Below, in pieces: positions 9,235 through 18,596 of a stretch of 47,484 nt of DNA. Each line of letters opens with the position of its first letter. Position 1 is the first letter of the stretch. This DNA comes from an uncultured Alphaproteobacteria bacterium (GTDB taxonomy: Bacteria > Pseudomonadota > Alphaproteobacteria > Caulobacterales > Parvularculaceae), in NCBI GenBank assembly GCA_902826095.1, contig CADEDN010000024.1, positions 1-47,484 of the forward strand. Reading direction: 5' to 3'. The translations under genes were made by a program, and so were the position numbers. The notes beneath the pieces were generated by a model that searched no databases, was not told the DNA's origin, and was given only the letters and a program-made list of their open reading frames with translations.

Positions 9235-9308
9235 TGGAGGCCACGCCCGGAATTGAACCGGGGTACGAGGTTTTGCAGACCTCTGCGTCACCACTCCGCC
9301 ACGTGGCC
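9235..9308 (-). tRNA. tRNA-Cys (GCA), CCA encoded
   Basis: A 74-nt cloverleaf on the minus strand. Acceptor GGCCACG pairs with CGTGGCC, the discriminator is U as in Cys tRNAs, and CCA is encoded at 9237-9235. The anticodon loop contains TGCAA, giving GCA. The T arm is CCGGTTCAATTCCGG. Confidence 0.97.
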
Positions 9309-9436
9309 GTCCTGACGCCCCTTTGCGAGGGAGGCGACCTCATAGCCCGGCGCTTCGAAGCGGTCAAAAGGGATGTTGCAGCGCGGCGCGGCGCCCTGTA
9401 ATCCCGGCTTTCGACGGAAAAACCCGAGAACCGCCA

Positions 9437-10090
9437 ATGGATTTTGAAGCCGCGCGCAAACATCTGGTCGACAGCCAGATCCGGACGAGTGACGTGACGG
9501 ACCTGCGCATCCAGCGGGCGTTCGAGGCCGTCGAGCGCGAAAGATTCCTGCCCGCAGAAGTTCGCGCCCAGGCCTATGTCGACCGCGAACTCGTCTACGC
9601 GCCGGGCCGCTCGCTGATCACGGCGCGCGATTTCGCCAAACTTCTCGATGCGCTCGATATCAAAGCGTCGGATCTGATCCTCGATGTTGGATGCGGCGCC
9701 GGCTATTCAAGCGCCATCCTGGCGCAGCTCGGGGAGATGATCGTCGCAATCGAGCCTGACCCTGTTCTTGCGGCGAAAGCGCAGGAGAACTGGGCGGCCG
9801 CCGGCGTCGTCAATGCGGCGATCGTCGCGGCTGATCCGGCGGCGGGGGCGGCCAAACAGGGGCCCTTCGACGTCATCGTCATCGCCGGCGCGATCGAAGT
9901 CGAGCCGACAGACCTTCTTAAACAGTTGAAGGACGGCGGCCGGCTTGGCGCGATCGTCAGGCGCGGCGCCCTCGCCAAGGCGACGATCTGGCGCCGTTCC
10001 GGCGCGGCGATCGCCTCGCACGAGATTTTCGACGCGGCGGCGAAAACAGTGCTGCCGGGCTTTACGCGGCCGAAAGCGTTTGTGTTCTAG
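9437..10090 (+). CDS. pcm: Protein-L-isoaspartate O-methyltransferase family protein
   Basis: A 217-residue SAM-dependent methyltransferase of the PCMT family, which repairs isoaspartyl residues in aged proteins. The SAM-binding motif I reads LILDVGCGAGYSSAIL (about residues 80-95). The N-terminal MDFEAARKHLVDSQIRTSDVTD is typical of the alphaproteobacterial pcm found before tolC. ATG 9437 starts this conserved segment; the frame upstream is unconserved. The 45-base gap to tolC suggests cotranscription. Members of this subgroup are not all proven isoaspartate enzymes, so exact activity is inferred. Confidence 0.9.
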   Translation: MDFEAARKHLVDSQIRTSDVTDLRIQRAFEAVERERFLPAEVRAQAYVDRELVYAPGRSLITARDFAKLLDALDIKASDLILDVGCGAGYSSAILAQLGEMIVAIEPDPVLAAKAQENWAAAGVVNAAIVAADPAAGAAKQGPFDVIVIAGAIEVEPTDLLKQLKDGGRLGAIVRRGALAKATIWRRSGAAIASHEIFDAAAKTVLPGFTRPKAFVF

Positions 10091-10135
10091 GGATGGGAGC
10101 GGCGCCGGCGCCGTCCCGGGCCTTAAAGGTGAGCG

Positions 10136-11443
10136 ATGCGGCGTATTGGCATATTGTTGGTTGGCGCAGCGACGTTCGCCGGGGCCGCGTCCGCCCAGAC
10201 ACTCGAACAGGCGCTGACGACCGCCTATGAGAGCAATCCAACGATCGCCGCCGAGCGCGCGCGTCAGGATGCGACCAAACAGCAGAAATATCAGGCGATC
10301 TCGCAGGCGCTGCCGCAAGTGCAGGCGAATGCGTCGTACTCGAAAATCGATGATGACCAGACGGTCAATCAGACGCTGTTTGGCCAGACGATTGTCGAAG
10401 AACGAAATTTCAAGCTAAATTCGAAATCTTATGGCGCAACTGCCGAACAGCCGCTGTTCACCGGCCTTCGCAATTTCAACGCCATTCGAGCGGCCAAGGC
10501 GCGGGTGAAGGCCGGCAATGCACAATTGGCTCTCGTCGAACAGGACGTCCTGCAACGCGCCGCGCAATCCTATTTCGATGTCGTCCGCGACATGGAAGTT
10601 TACGGTGCGACCAAGAACAACGTCGACGTATTGGTGCGGCAGAAGCGCGAGGCTGAATTGCGTTTTGAAGTCGGCGAAGTCACGAGGACCGATGTCGCGC
10701 AGGCCGACGCTCGCCTGGCGCAATCGCGCGCGCAATTGACGACGGCGCAGGCGCGACTTGCGGTCAGTCGCGCGTCTTTCGCCGAGATCATCGGTTCGGC
10801 GCCGGAATCACTCGAAGAAAATCCGGCATTGCCGCCGACCCCGGTTTCACTTGACGACGCGCTGACCATCGCCGCGACGGCCGCGCCGACGATCGTTCGC
10901 GCCAGGATGGCGGAAGAGGCTTCGCGCCGCGACTTTGCCGTCGCAAAGGGCGCATTCGCGCCAACAGTTTCCGCGACCGCCAGCTATCAATACTCCGATG
11001 AGCCGTCGAGCTTTATCGTCAGGGACGAACAATTCGCCTACGGCGTACGCGCATCGATGCCGATCTTCCTTGGCGGGCTCAATATCAGCCGCGCGCGCGA
11101 GGCGCAGGCGCTGAACGAAGCCGACCGCCGGCGCATCGATGAAGCAACGCGTCGTTCGACGGCGGCGGTTACGCAGGCGTGGGAGCAGCTGTCGGCCGCG
11201 CGCGCCAACATTGTGTCGGCGATTTCGCAGGTTCAGGCGAACGAACTCGCGCTGAACGGCGTCCGCCGCGAGGCGCAGCTTGGAGTCCGGACGACGCTCG
11301 ATGTTCTCGACGCCGAACAGGAATATCTCAACGCCCAGGTCGCTCTCGCCAACGCCGAGCGCGACGCGCGAACGGCGACCTTCCTCTTGCTGGCGGCGAT
11401 GGGGGTCCTCGGGCCGGACTCGCCTGATGAAGAATCCCGTTAA
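10136..11443 (+). CDS. tolC: TolC-family outer-membrane channel protein
   Basis: A 435-residue TolC-type outer-membrane protein, used as exit duct by type I secretion and efflux systems. The signal peptide ends at SAQ (about residue 21), followed by two OEP repeats (about 22-205 and 225-425) with motifs such as QPLFTGLRNFNAI and ASMPIFLGGLNISRA. The C-terminal helix LLLAAMGVLGPDSPDEESR matches alphaproteobacterial TolC ends. ATG 10136 has AGGTGA 4-9 bases upstream. It is the second outer-membrane duct in the window, but unlike the NodT-type lipoprotein it is not lipidated. Its neighbours pcm and popZ are positional, not functional, partners. Confidence 0.92.
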   Translation: MRRIGILLVGAATFAGAASAQTLEQALTTAYESNPTIAAERARQDATKQQKYQAISQALPQVQANASYSKIDDDQTVNQTLFGQTIVEERNFKLNSKSYGATAEQPLFTGLRNFNAIRAAKARVKAGNAQLALVEQDVLQRAAQSYFDVVRDMEVYGATKNNVDVLVRQKREAELRFEVGEVTRTDVAQADARLAQSRAQLTTAQARLAVSRASFAEIIGSAPESLEENPALPPTPVSLDDALTIAATAAPTIVRARMAEEASRRDFAVAKGAFAPTVSATASYQYSDEPSSFIVRDEQFAYGVRASMPIFLGGLNISRAREAQALNEADRRRIDEATRRSTAAVTQAWEQLSAARANIVSAISQVQANELALNGVRREAQLGVRTTLDVLDAEQEYLNAQVALANAERDARTATFLLLAAMGVLGPDSPDEESR

Positions 11444-11537
11444 CCTTCAGGCAACCTCAGGGTTGCACCTTTGCGCGAACCGGCGGAGAAGAGTCGCCGA
11501 TCTGCGGCTCGCCGCACAAAGCAAGGGCTCCATTTCC

Positions 11538-12026
11538 ATGAGCAACGCACAGCCAGAACCGAGCATGGAGGAAATCCTCGCCTCGATCCGGCGCATCATT
11601 TCCGAAGACGAAGAAGAACCGGCCCAAAAGCCAGCAATGGCCCGCGTCGCCGAGATTCGCCCCGCTGAACCGCCGCCGCGCCCCGCCGGCGCCATCCGCC
11701 CGCCGCAGCCCGCGCCGGCGCCGATCGAACCCGAACAGAAGTTTGCAACGGAAGATGTTGAAATGATTAGGAAAAACGTAAGCGAGGCGTTTGCGGACGA
11801 AGATGACGGAATCATCGAAGCGACGACCGCGGCGGCGGCGTCAAAAGCGTTCATGAGCCTGTCGCAGACCGTGCAAGTGACGGATGGGCAAGGCCGCACG
11901 CTCGAGGACCTCGTCGTCGAGATGCTCCGCCCGATGATCAAGGATTGGCTCGACACCAATCTCGCGCAGATCGTCGAGGAAAAAGTAGAAGAGGAAGTCC
12001 AGCGTGTCGCCCGCCGCCGACGGTAA
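11538..12026 (+). CDS. popZ: PopZ family polar organizing protein (DUF2497)
   Basis: A 162-residue protein with the PopZ plan: a conserved N-terminal helix (SMEEILASIRRIISEDEEE, about residues 9-27) that in Caulobacter binds partner proteins, a Pro- and Glu-rich disordered linker (about 40-70), and C-terminal oligomerising helices (LEDLVVEMLRPMIKDWLD and an acidic/basic final helix ending RRRR). PopZ forms condensates at the cell pole that anchor ParB-bound centromeres. Length and the popZ-valS order match alphaproteobacteria. The start ATG 11538 precedes the conserved helix; the SD is weak. Transcription ends at the hairpin at 12050. Confidence 0.88.
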   Translation: MSNAQPEPSMEEILASIRRIISEDEEEPAQKPAMARVAEIRPAEPPPRPAGAIRPPQPAPAPIEPEQKFATEDVEMIRKNVSEAFADEDDGIIEATTAAAASKAFMSLSQTVQVTDGQGRTLEDLVVEMLRPMIKDWLDTNLAQIVEEKVEEEVQRVARRRR

Positions 12027-12049
12027 GCGCTCCCTTAAGGGAATTCCAG

Positions 12050-12075
12050 AAGCCGGCGGAAACGCCGGCTTTTTT
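12050..12075 (+). terminator. Rho-independent terminator after popZ
   Basis: A 9-bp perfect stem (AAGCCGGCG with CGCCGGCTT) closes a GAAA tetraloop at 12059-12062 and runs into a T tract (12070-12075). It ends the pcm-tolC-popZ unit, so valS needs its own promoter. A separate 12-base palindrome TCCCTTAAGGGA lies just before it (12031-12042). Confidence 0.92.
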
Positions 12076-12095
12076 GTTGCCCGCGCACGGTTCTT

Positions 12096-12123
12096 TTGCA
12101 CTGCGGAAAGTTCACGCTAGAAA
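12096..12123 (+). promoter_or_regulatory. Candidate sigma-70-type promoter for valS
   Basis: TTGCAC (12096-12101), a 16-base spacer and TAGAAA (12118-12123) lie between the popZ terminator and the valS start at 12155. This is a pattern match only. Confidence 0.4.
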
Positions 12124-12154
12124 CGCCGACCATTCGAACGAGAACGGCCAGACC

Positions 12155-15043
12155 ATGCTCGACAAAGCCTTCGACCCAGCCTCCGCCGAACCCCGGCTAT
12201 ACGCCGCCTGGGAAAAATCCGGCGCGTTCCAGCCGTCCGGAAAGGGCGAGCCGTTTACGATCGTCATTCCGCCGCCAAATGTCACCGGTTCGCTCCATAT
12301 GGGGCATGCGCTCAATAATACGCTTCAGGACATCCTTTGCCGGTTCGAGCGGATGCGTGGGCGCGCCGTCCTCTGGCAGCCGGGAACGGACCATGCCGGC
12401 ATCGCGACGCAAATGGTCGTTGAGCGCGAGATGGCGAAACGCCAGGAGCCGCGCCGCACTGAAATCGGGCGCGAGAAGTTTCTCGAAAAGGTCTGGGCGT
12501 GGAAAGCCGAAAGCGGCGGCGCGATCATATCGCAGCTAAAGCGCCTCGGCGCCTCCTGCGACTGGAGCCGCGAGCGCTTCACGATGGACGAGGGGCTGTC
12601 AGAAGCCGTGAAAAAGGTCTTCGTGCAGCTCTATCGCGAGGGGCTCATCTATCGCGACAAGCGCCTTGTGAACTGGGACCCGAAATTGCGGACCGCGATT
12701 TCCGATCTCGAAGTCGAGAACACCGAAGTCGCGGGGCATTTCTGGCACTTCAAATATCCGCTTGAAGGCGGCGAGACCTATCAGTTCCCGATCGCGCATG
12801 ACGAAATCGGAAATCCGACCGAGTGGGAAACGCGCGATTATATTTCGATCGCGACGACAAGGCCGGAAACAATGCTCGGCGACGGCGCCGTCGCGGTTCA
12901 CCCTTCCGACAAGAGATACGCGCCGATCGTCGGCAAGAAATGCCTGTTGCCGCTCGCGGATCGCTATATTCCGATCATCACCGACGAATATCCCGATCCC
13001 GATTTCGGTTCGGGCGCGGTGAAGATCACCGGCGCGCACGACTTCAATGATTACAAGGTCGCGATTCGGAACGACATTAAGCTTTATGTCCTGATGGACG
13101 AACAGGCGCGGATGCTCGACGCGGACTATATCCCGGAAAAATATCGCGGGCTTGATCGCTTCGAGGCGCGCAAGGAAATCGTCGCCGACATCGACGCGCG
13201 CGGGCTTTTGATCAAAGTCGAAGACAAGAAGATCATGCAGCCCTTCGGCGACCGCTCCGGCGTCGTCATCGAGCCGATGCTGACCGACCAATGGTATGTC
13301 GACGCGGCGACGCTCTCAGTCAAAGCGATCAGGGCGGTCGAGGCGGGCGAGACGAAGTTCGTTCCTGAAAACTGGACGAAGACCTATTACCAGTGGATGC
13401 GCAACATTGAGCCGTGGTGCGTGTCGCGCCAGCTCTGGTGGGGCCATCAGATCCCGGCGTGGTACGGGCCGGACGGCCATGTCTACGTCGCCGAAACCGA
13501 AGAAGAAGCGACAAAAGAAGCGATCGCGCGGCTGACCGCCGAAGGCTATTCGCTTGAGGACATCAACAACATGCGCCGTCACGAAGGCGGTGAGGGGCCG
13601 CTCCTCGTGCGCGACGAAGATGTGCTCGACACATGGTTCTCGTCGGCCCTGTGGCCGTTCTCGACATTGGGCTGGCCGGAAAGCGAGGGCGGTCCGCGCG
13701 ACGCATCCTTCGCGACGCGGCCTTCGGCCGCTCCTCAGGATGAGGCCGTGACAAGAACCGAGCCTCATCCTGAGGAGCCGCGAAGCGGCGTCGCGAAGGA
13801 TGATCGCGAGCGCCGCTCGATGCTTCGCACGCACTACCCGACCAACGTCCTCGTCACCGCGCATGACATCATCTTTTTCTGGGTCGCGCGGATGATGATG
13901 ATGGGTTGCCACTTCATGAAGGAAGTTCCGTTCAGGGACGTTTACATCCACGCCCTCGTTCTCGACGAGAAGGGGCAGAAGATGTCGAAGTCAAAGGGGA
14001 ACGTCATCGATCCCCTGATCCTGATCGACAAATACGGCGCCGACGCCTTGCGCTTCACGCTCGCGGCGCAGGCCGCGCAGGGGCGCAACATCCGCCTCTC
14101 TGAAGCGCGCGTCGAAGGCTACCGGAATTTCGGCACGAAACTGTGGAACGCCGCGCGATTTTGCGAAATGAACGGTTGCGTCTTCGATCCCGCCTTCGAT
14201 CCGACTTCGGCGAAGGAAACCCTGAATCAGTGGATCATCCACGAAGCAGGCCTTGCCGCGGCCGAGGCGACGGCGGCGCTCGAGACCTACCGCTTCAATG
14301 ACGCCGCCGGCGCGCTTTACAAATTCCTGTGGAACGTCTTTTGCGACTGGCACCTTGAACTGACCAAGCCGATCCTGATGGGGCCGGACAACGCCGCGAA
14401 GACGGAAACACAAAAGGCGACGGCGTGGGTTCTCTCAGAAGCGCTCAAGCTGCTTCATCCGTTCATGCCGTTCGTCACCGAAGAACTCTGGTCCGGGACC
14501 GCGAAACGCGACGGCGCGCTCATCGTCTCGGCCTGGCCCAAGCCGGGCGAGTTTCCCGCGAACGAAAAAGCCGCCGACGAAATCAATTGGATGATCGGCC
14601 TCATCACCGCGATCCGTTCGGCGCGCGCCGAGATGAACGTGCCCGCGGGCGCGAAGGTTCCGATGCTTGCGGTCGCGCCGGGGCCGGCAGTCTCGCTGCG
14701 GATTGATCTTTATCGCGAACTGATTGCGCGCCTCGCGCGTCTTGAGAAAATCAGCGTCGCTTCTGCGGCGCCCAAAGGCGCCGTGCAGGTCGTGCATGAT
14801 GGCGGTGTCTACGCGCTGCCCCTCGCCGGGATCATCGACATCGCGGCGGAGAAAGCGCGGCTCGCCAAGGAAATCGACAAATGCGTCAAAGAGATCGAGG
14901 GGATCGACAAGAAGATGTCGAATTCGAATTTCGTCGAAAAGGCGCCGGCGGAAATCGTCGAGGAGAACCGCGAGCGGCGGATCGCGTTTGTCGAGCGCCG
15001 CGAAAAGCTCGACGCGGCGCTGCGGCAGTTGTCGGAGGCGTGA
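12155..15043 (+). CDS. valS: Valyl-tRNA synthetase, with an in-frame repeat insertion
   Basis: A 962-residue class I synthetase charging tRNA-Val. The HIGH-type motif is in PPPNVTGSLHMGHALN (HMGH near residue 47), the CP1 editing domain lies at about 190-345, and the second catalytic motif is KMSKSKGN near 609. A C-terminal coiled coil (about 890-962, AEKARLAKEIDKCVKEIEG) ends the protein. Between STLGWPE and the conserved HYPTNVLVTAHDIIFFW segment there are about 35 extra residues (517-550) encoded by a palindromic repeat, see the separate entry. ATG 12155 begins the family N-terminus MLDKAFDPA. All catalytic motifs are intact and the frame is kept, so the enzyme should be active. Confidence 0.96.
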   Translation: MLDKAFDPASAEPRLYAAWEKSGAFQPSGKGEPFTIVIPPPNVTGSLHMGHALNNTLQDILCRFERMRGRAVLWQPGTDHAGIATQMVVEREMAKRQEPRRTEIGREKFLEKVWAWKAESGGAIISQLKRLGASCDWSRERFTMDEGLSEAVKKVFVQLYREGLIYRDKRLVNWDPKLRTAISDLEVENTEVAGHFWHFKYPLEGGETYQFPIAHDEIGNPTEWETRDYISIATTRPETMLGDGAVAVHPSDKRYAPIVGKKCLLPLADRYIPIITDEYPDPDFGSGAVKITGAHDFNDYKVAIRNDIKLYVLMDEQARMLDADYIPEKYRGLDRFEARKEIVADIDARGLLIKVEDKKIMQPFGDRSGVVIEPMLTDQWYVDAATLSVKAIRAVEAGETKFVPENWTKTYYQWMRNIEPWCVSRQLWWGHQIPAWYGPDGHVYVAETEEEATKEAIARLTAEGYSLEDINNMRRHEGGEGPLLVRDEDVLDTWFSSALWPFSTLGWPESEGGPRDASFATRPSAAPQDEAVTRTEPHPEEPRSGVAKDDRERRSMLRTHYPTNVLVTAHDIIFFWVARMMMMGCHFMKEVPFRDVYIHALVLDEKGQKMSKSKGNVIDPLILIDKYGADALRFTLAAQAAQGRNIRLSEARVEGYRNFGTKLWNAARFCEMNGCVFDPAFDPTSAKETLNQWIIHEAGLAAAEATAALETYRFNDAAGALYKFLWNVFCDWHLELTKPILMGPDNAAKTETQKATAWVLSEALKLLHPFMPFVTEELWSGTAKRDGALIVSAWPKPGEFPANEKAADEINWMIGLITAIRSARAEMNVPAGAKVPMLAVAPGPAVSLRIDLYRELIARLARLEKISVASAAPKGAVQVVHDGGVYALPLAGIIDIAAEKARLAKEIDKCVKEIEGIDKKMSNSNFVEKAPAEIVEENRERRIAFVERREKLDAALRQLSEA
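13704..13802. repeat. Palindromic repeat element inserted in frame within valS
   Basis: Two inverted arms, 13704-13746 and 13762-13802, flank a 15-base spacer. The arms share GCCTCATCCTGAGGAG at the inner end and CGTCGCGAAGGATG at the outer end, and each has its own small hairpin in the middle (GCGGCCTTCGGCCGC; CCGCGAAGCGG). This arm type is a familiar dispersed repeat of alphaproteobacterial genomes, normally intergenic. Here it is read in frame as a charged, Pro-rich peptide (PSAAPQDEAVTRTEPHPEEP) between the active-site halves of valS. Confidence 0.9.
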
Positions 15044-15113
15044 ACCGATCATATGGCCGCGCCGGACTGCTTGGCGGATGGTTCGTGTAGGGAGCAAGAG
15101 GCGAAACCAGGAG

Positions 15114-15235
15114 TCCCTCTCCGTGGAAGGGGAGGGGCGGGGCGGGGGCTTGCGCCTATTCTGGAAGGCCCATCGCTTTGGCGCCGACGGCTCTCGCGGC
15201 GCCAATCCCCCCGCCCCCCTTTCCAAGGGGGGTGA
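15114..15235. repeat. REP-like inverted repeat pair between valS and lepA
   Basis: Two GC-rich arms face each other. The left arm (about 15114-15150) is a hairpin of CCCTCTCC with GGAAGGGGAGG followed by GGGGCGGGGCGGGGG. The right arm (about 15204-15235) is CCCCCCGCCCCCC followed by TTTCCAAGGGGGG. They are imperfect inverted copies separated by about 50 bases. The remaining intergenic sequence (15044-15304) shows no gene. The element may act as an RNA 3' end or simply be a dispersed repeat. Confidence 0.7.
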
Positions 15236-15304
15236 AGGCGTGCGCGGGAGGACGCCTGTCCGCAGCTTGTCCCCACCCGCAATCGCCCCTATAGCCCCGC
15301 GACC

Positions 15305-17104
15305 ATGATTCCGCTGAAGAACATCCGCAATTTCTCGATCGTCGCCCATATCGACCATGGGAAGTCGACGCTCGCCGACCGCCTCATTCAAAAGACAGGC
15401 GGGCTCGCCGCGCGCGAGATGAAAGAGCAGGTCCTCGACTCGATGGAGCTGGAGCGTGAGCGCGGCATCACCATCAAGGCGCAGACCGTTCGCCTCGACT
15501 ACAAGGCGAAGGACGGCGAGCCCTATGTGCTCAATCTCATCGATACGCCAGGCCATGTCGATTTCGGTTATGAAGTCAGCCGCTCGCTGTCAGCCTGCGA
15601 AGGCGCCCTCCTTGTCGTTGACGCGTCGCAGGGCGTCGAGGCGCAAACGCTCGCAAATGTTTATCAGGCGATCGACGTCAATCTCGAGATCGTGCCGATC
15701 CTCAACAAGATCGATCTTCCCGCAGCCGAGCCGGATCGCGTGCGCGCGCAAATCGAGGATGTGATCGGCATCGACGCGTCGAACGCGCTCGAAATTTCAG
15801 CAAAGACCGGCATCGGCATTGACGACGTGCTCGAAGCGATCGTGACGCGGCTTCCCGCGCCGAAGGGCGATGCGGCGGCGTCCCTGAAAGCGCTTCTCGT
15901 CGACAGCTGGTATGACAGCTATCTCGGCGTCGTCGTACTCGTGCGCGTCTTCGACGGCGTGCTGAAAAAAGGAATGCGCATTCGCCTGATGGGCACGGGC
16001 GCGACCTACAGCGTCGAAATGGTCGGCGTGCAGACGCCGAAAAAGATTCCTGTCGCCGAACTCGGACCCGGCGAAATCGGCTACATCACCGCCTCGATCA
16101 AGGAGGTCGCGGACACCCGTGTCGGCGACACCATTACAGACGACCGGGCTCCGACGGCGCACATGCTTCCCGGATTCAAGCCGTCGCAGCCGGTCGTCTT
16201 CTGCGGGATGTTCCCGGTCGACGCCGCGGAGTTTGAGGATCTGCGCGAGGCGATGGGCAAACTTCGCCTCAATGATGCGAGTTTCCATTACGAAATGGAG
16301 ACGTCAGCCGCGCTTGGCTTCGGCTTCCGATGCGGCTTTCTGGGGCTCCTGCATCTTGAGATCATCCGCGAGCGGCTTGAGCGCGAATTCAACATCGACC
16401 TCATCACGACAGCGCCGAGCGTCAATTACCGCATCTTCATGACGGACGCGTCGATGCGGGAGCTGCACAATCCCGCCGACCTTCCCGATGTCGCCAGAAT
16501 CGATCGCATGGAAGAGCCATGGATCCGCGCGACGATCATGACGCCGGACGACTATCTCGGCGGAATTTTGAAACTCTGCGAAGAGCGTCGCGGAATCCAG
16601 AAGGAGCTCACCTACGCCGGCAGCCGGGCGATGCTGGTATACGAGCTGCCGTTGAACGAGGTTGTCTTCGATTTTTACGACCGCCTGAAGTCGATCTCGA
16701 AGGGCTATGCGAGCTTTGACTATGCGATCATCGATTATCGCGTCAGCGACCTTGTGAAGATGCAAATCCTCGTCAATGACGAGCCGGTTGACGCGCTCTC
16801 GATCATCGTTCACCGCGAGAAAGCGGAAATGCGCGGGCGCGCGATGTGCGAGAAGCTGAAAGACTTGATCCCCCGCCACCAGTTCAAGATACCGATCCAG
16901 GCCGCGATCGGCGGGCGCGTCATCGCGCGCGAGACGATTTCGGCGCTCAGAAAAGACGTCACCGCGAAATGCTATGGCGGCGACGCAAGCCGCAAACGCA
17001 AGCTCCTCGACAAGCAGAAAGAGGGGAAGAAAAAGATGCGCCAGTTCGGCCGGGTCGAAATCCCGCAGGAAGCCTTCATCAAGGCGCTGAAAATCGACGC
17101 TTGA
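15305..17104 (+). CDS. lepA: Elongation factor 4, ribosomal back-translocase GTPase
   Basis: A 599-residue LepA, the usual length for this conserved translational GTPase. G motifs are AHIDHGKST (P loop, about residues 14-22), DTPGHVDF (from residue 80) and NKIDLP (from 134). Domains II, III and V follow, and the C-terminus specific to LepA is rich in Lys ([26 protein letters not shown]). ATG 15305 gives the standard N-terminus [20 protein letters not shown]. No good SD is visible, and the leader is GC-rich with a repeat. It does not form an operon with the convergent cobalamin gene 3 bases downstream. Confidence 0.98.
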   Translation: MIPLKNIRNFSIVAHIDHGKSTLADRLIQKTGGLAAREMKEQVLDSMELERERGITIKAQTVRLDYKAKDGEPYVLNLIDTPGHVDFGYEVSRSLSACEGALLVVDASQGVEAQTLANVYQAIDVNLEIVPILNKIDLPAAEPDRVRAQIEDVIGIDASNALEISAKTGIGIDDVLEAIVTRLPAPKGDAAASLKALLVDSWYDSYLGVVVLVRVFDGVLKKGMRIRLMGTGATYSVEMVGVQTPKKIPVAELGPGEIGYITASIKEVADTRVGDTITDDRAPTAHMLPGFKPSQPVVFCGMFPVDAAEFEDLREAMGKLRLNDASFHYEMETSAALGFGFRCGFLGLLHLEIIRERLEREFNIDLITTAPSVNYRIFMTDASMRELHNPADLPDVARIDRMEEPWIRATIMTPDDYLGGILKLCEERRGIQKELTYAGSRAMLVYELPLNEVVFDFYDRLKSISKGYASFDYAIIDYRVSDLVKMQILVNDEPVDALSIIVHREKAEMRGRAMCEKLKDLIPRHQFKIPIQAAIGGRVIARETISALRKDVTAKCYGGDASRKRKLLDKQKEGKKKMRQFGRVEIPQEAFIKALKIDA

Positions 17105-17107
17105 GTT

Positions 17108-17644
17108 TCAGCCGCGATATGCCTCCTCGCGGCCTCCCGCCTCAAGGTCCGCCTCGCGCGCGATGACGAAGAGGAGGTCGCTCAGCCGGTTGATGAACGG
17201 AATGGCGGCGTTGCGCTTTTCGTCGGGAAGCAGCGCAAGCCCGCGTTCAGTCCGGCGCGCGACGACCCGCGCCTGGTGAAGCCTGCATCCAGATTCCGTT
17301 TTGCCGGGATAGATGAATTCCTTGAGCGGGGGCAGGCGGGCCTCGATGTCGTCGATCAACGTTTCGAGCGCGTCGACGGCGCCGGCTTCCAGTTGAAAGC
17401 GTTCATGCGGCTTGTCGCCGGCGAAACTGATCATCGCGCTCAACTGGTAGAGCTTTTGCTGGATGTCCTTGAGCGCGTCCACGCGCTTTGGATGAGCGAG
17501 CCGCGCAAAGCCGATGGCGACAGAGAGTTCGTCAAGATCGCCGACCGCGGCGATATGCGGATCGGCCTTGCTGACCCGCTCGCCCGACAGCATGGAAGTC
17601 TCGCCGGCGTCGCCGCCCTTCGTGTAGATTTTCACCGCGCCCAT
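17108..17644 (-). CDS. ATP:cob(I)alamin adenosyltransferase (PduO type)
   Basis: A 178-residue PduO-type enzyme that transfers the adenosyl group of ATP to cob(I)alamin, making the coenzyme needed by B12 mutases. Signatures are the N-terminal KIYTKGGDAGETSML (ATP loop, residues 5-19), VGDLDELSVAIG, and the C-terminal VARRTERGLALLP and PFINRLSDLLFVIAR. ATG 17644 is preceded by GGAGGAACTG; the in-frame TTG at 17656 would lie before that SD. It sits about 3 kb from the B12-dependent IcmF, which fits local supply of adenosylcobalamin. Its 3' end is 3 bases from the lepA stop, convergent. Confidence 0.93.
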   Translation of the reverse strand: MGAVKIYTKGGDAGETSMLSGERVSKADPHIAAVGDLDELSVAIGFARLAHPKRVDALKDIQQKLYQLSAMISFAGDKPHERFQLEAGAVDALETLIDDIEARLPPLKEFIYPGKTESGCRLHQARVVARRTERGLALLPDEKRNAAIPFINRLSDLLFVIAREADLEAGGREEAYRG

Positions 17645-17684
17645 CAGTTCCTCCAATCGTCGCCGGCCAGCCCTTATGCCGGAT

Positions 17685-18581
17685 TCAGGCGGCCGGCGGA
17701 AATTCTTTCAGCGCCGTCTGCAAGGCGCGCATCGCCGCGGTCGGCATGAAGCGCTTGCGGACAGCGTAGCCGACCGGCAGGTTCTCGAAAAAATCGACGT
17801 CAAGCAGCGCGAAGCGCCGCATGAATGTTTTCGACTCCGCATATTCAGCGCTGACGACGCCGATCGCGTCGCTCGCCGCGACAATGTCGGCGATCAGCGG
17901 GAAATACTCGATGACATGCATGCGCCGCGCCGCATCGCCCCCCAATGAGGCGAACAGCGTTCGCAGCTGATCGGCGTGCCAGCTCATGCGATCGGGCGCG
18001 ACGACAGGGTAAGCGACGATTTCAGAGGTCCTGATGTTCTTCTTGCGCGCGAGCGGGTGCGCTTTTCGCGCGAACAAATGCGTCTTCAGCTCGCCAAGCG
18101 CCTCGAAGACGAAATCGCCTTCGCCGCCCATGGCGTCCTGCGGGCCGACGAGGATGTCGACATCGCCGCGCAGCAGCGCGCGCACGCCGCCGCCGACTGA
18201 CGTCGCTTCGAGATGCACGCGCAACTCGGGGCGGCGCAGAACGAGCTGCTTGATCGCTTTATTGACGAGACCCTGCATCGACGCCGGACAGACGCCGACG
18301 CGGATCAGCGTTTCTTCGGCGAAGCGATAGAGACGGGAATCCTCTGACAATTGTTCAAGGTCGGAAATGATCCGTGTCGCGCGCGTCAGAAATGTCCGGC
18401 CGCGCTCGGTGGCGACCACGTCGCGCGCGCGCCGTTCAAAGATCGCGTAGCCGGTCTCGCGCTCGATATCGGCGAGGCTGCGGCTCACGGACGATTGGGT
18501 GAGATTGAGCGCGCGCGCTGCCGCGCTGATCGATCCGCAACGGTCGACCGCAATGACATGTTTCAGCTTGATTGCGTTCAT
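17685..18581 (-). CDS. LysR-family transcriptional regulator
   Basis: A 298-residue LysR regulator. The winged helix-turn-helix is at about residues 5-65 (GSISAAARALNLTQSSVSRSLADIERETG), followed by a periplasmic-binding-protein-like effector domain (about 95-295). It lies divergent to the acyl-CoA dehydrogenase gene with about 215 bases between them, so it probably controls that operon; the effector is unknown. ATG 18581 gives the standard N-terminus MNAIKLKHV. Upstream in-frame starts at 18602 and earlier exist, and no SD marks any of them. The stop lies 40 bases before the PduO start, so the two minus-strand genes may be cotranscribed. Confidence 0.9.
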   Translation of the reverse strand: MNAIKLKHVIAVDRCGSISAAARALNLTQSSVSRSLADIERETGYAIFERRARDVVATERGRTFLTRATRIISDLEQLSEDSRLYRFAEETLIRVGVCPASMQGLVNKAIKQLVLRRPELRVHLEATSVGGGVRALLRGDVDILVGPQDAMGGEGDFVFEALGELKTHLFARKAHPLARKKNIRTSEIVAYPVVAPDRMSWHADQLRTLFASLGGDAARRMHVIEYFPLIADIVAASDAIGVVSAEYAESKTFMRRFALLDVDFFENLPVGYAVRKRFMPTAAMRALQTALKEFPPAA

Positions 18582-18596
18582 TGAGCCATGCAATAG

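Noticed and set aside
9133-9294. Longer N-terminus for the CsgG-like protein
   Set aside because: The extension reads through tRNA-Cys and precedes a clear signal peptide; ATG 9132 has a good SD.
14435-15556. Open frame of 373 codons on the minus strand across valS, the intergenic repeat and lepA
   Set aside because: It crosses two firmly identified genes and a repeat; no conserved protein is readable.
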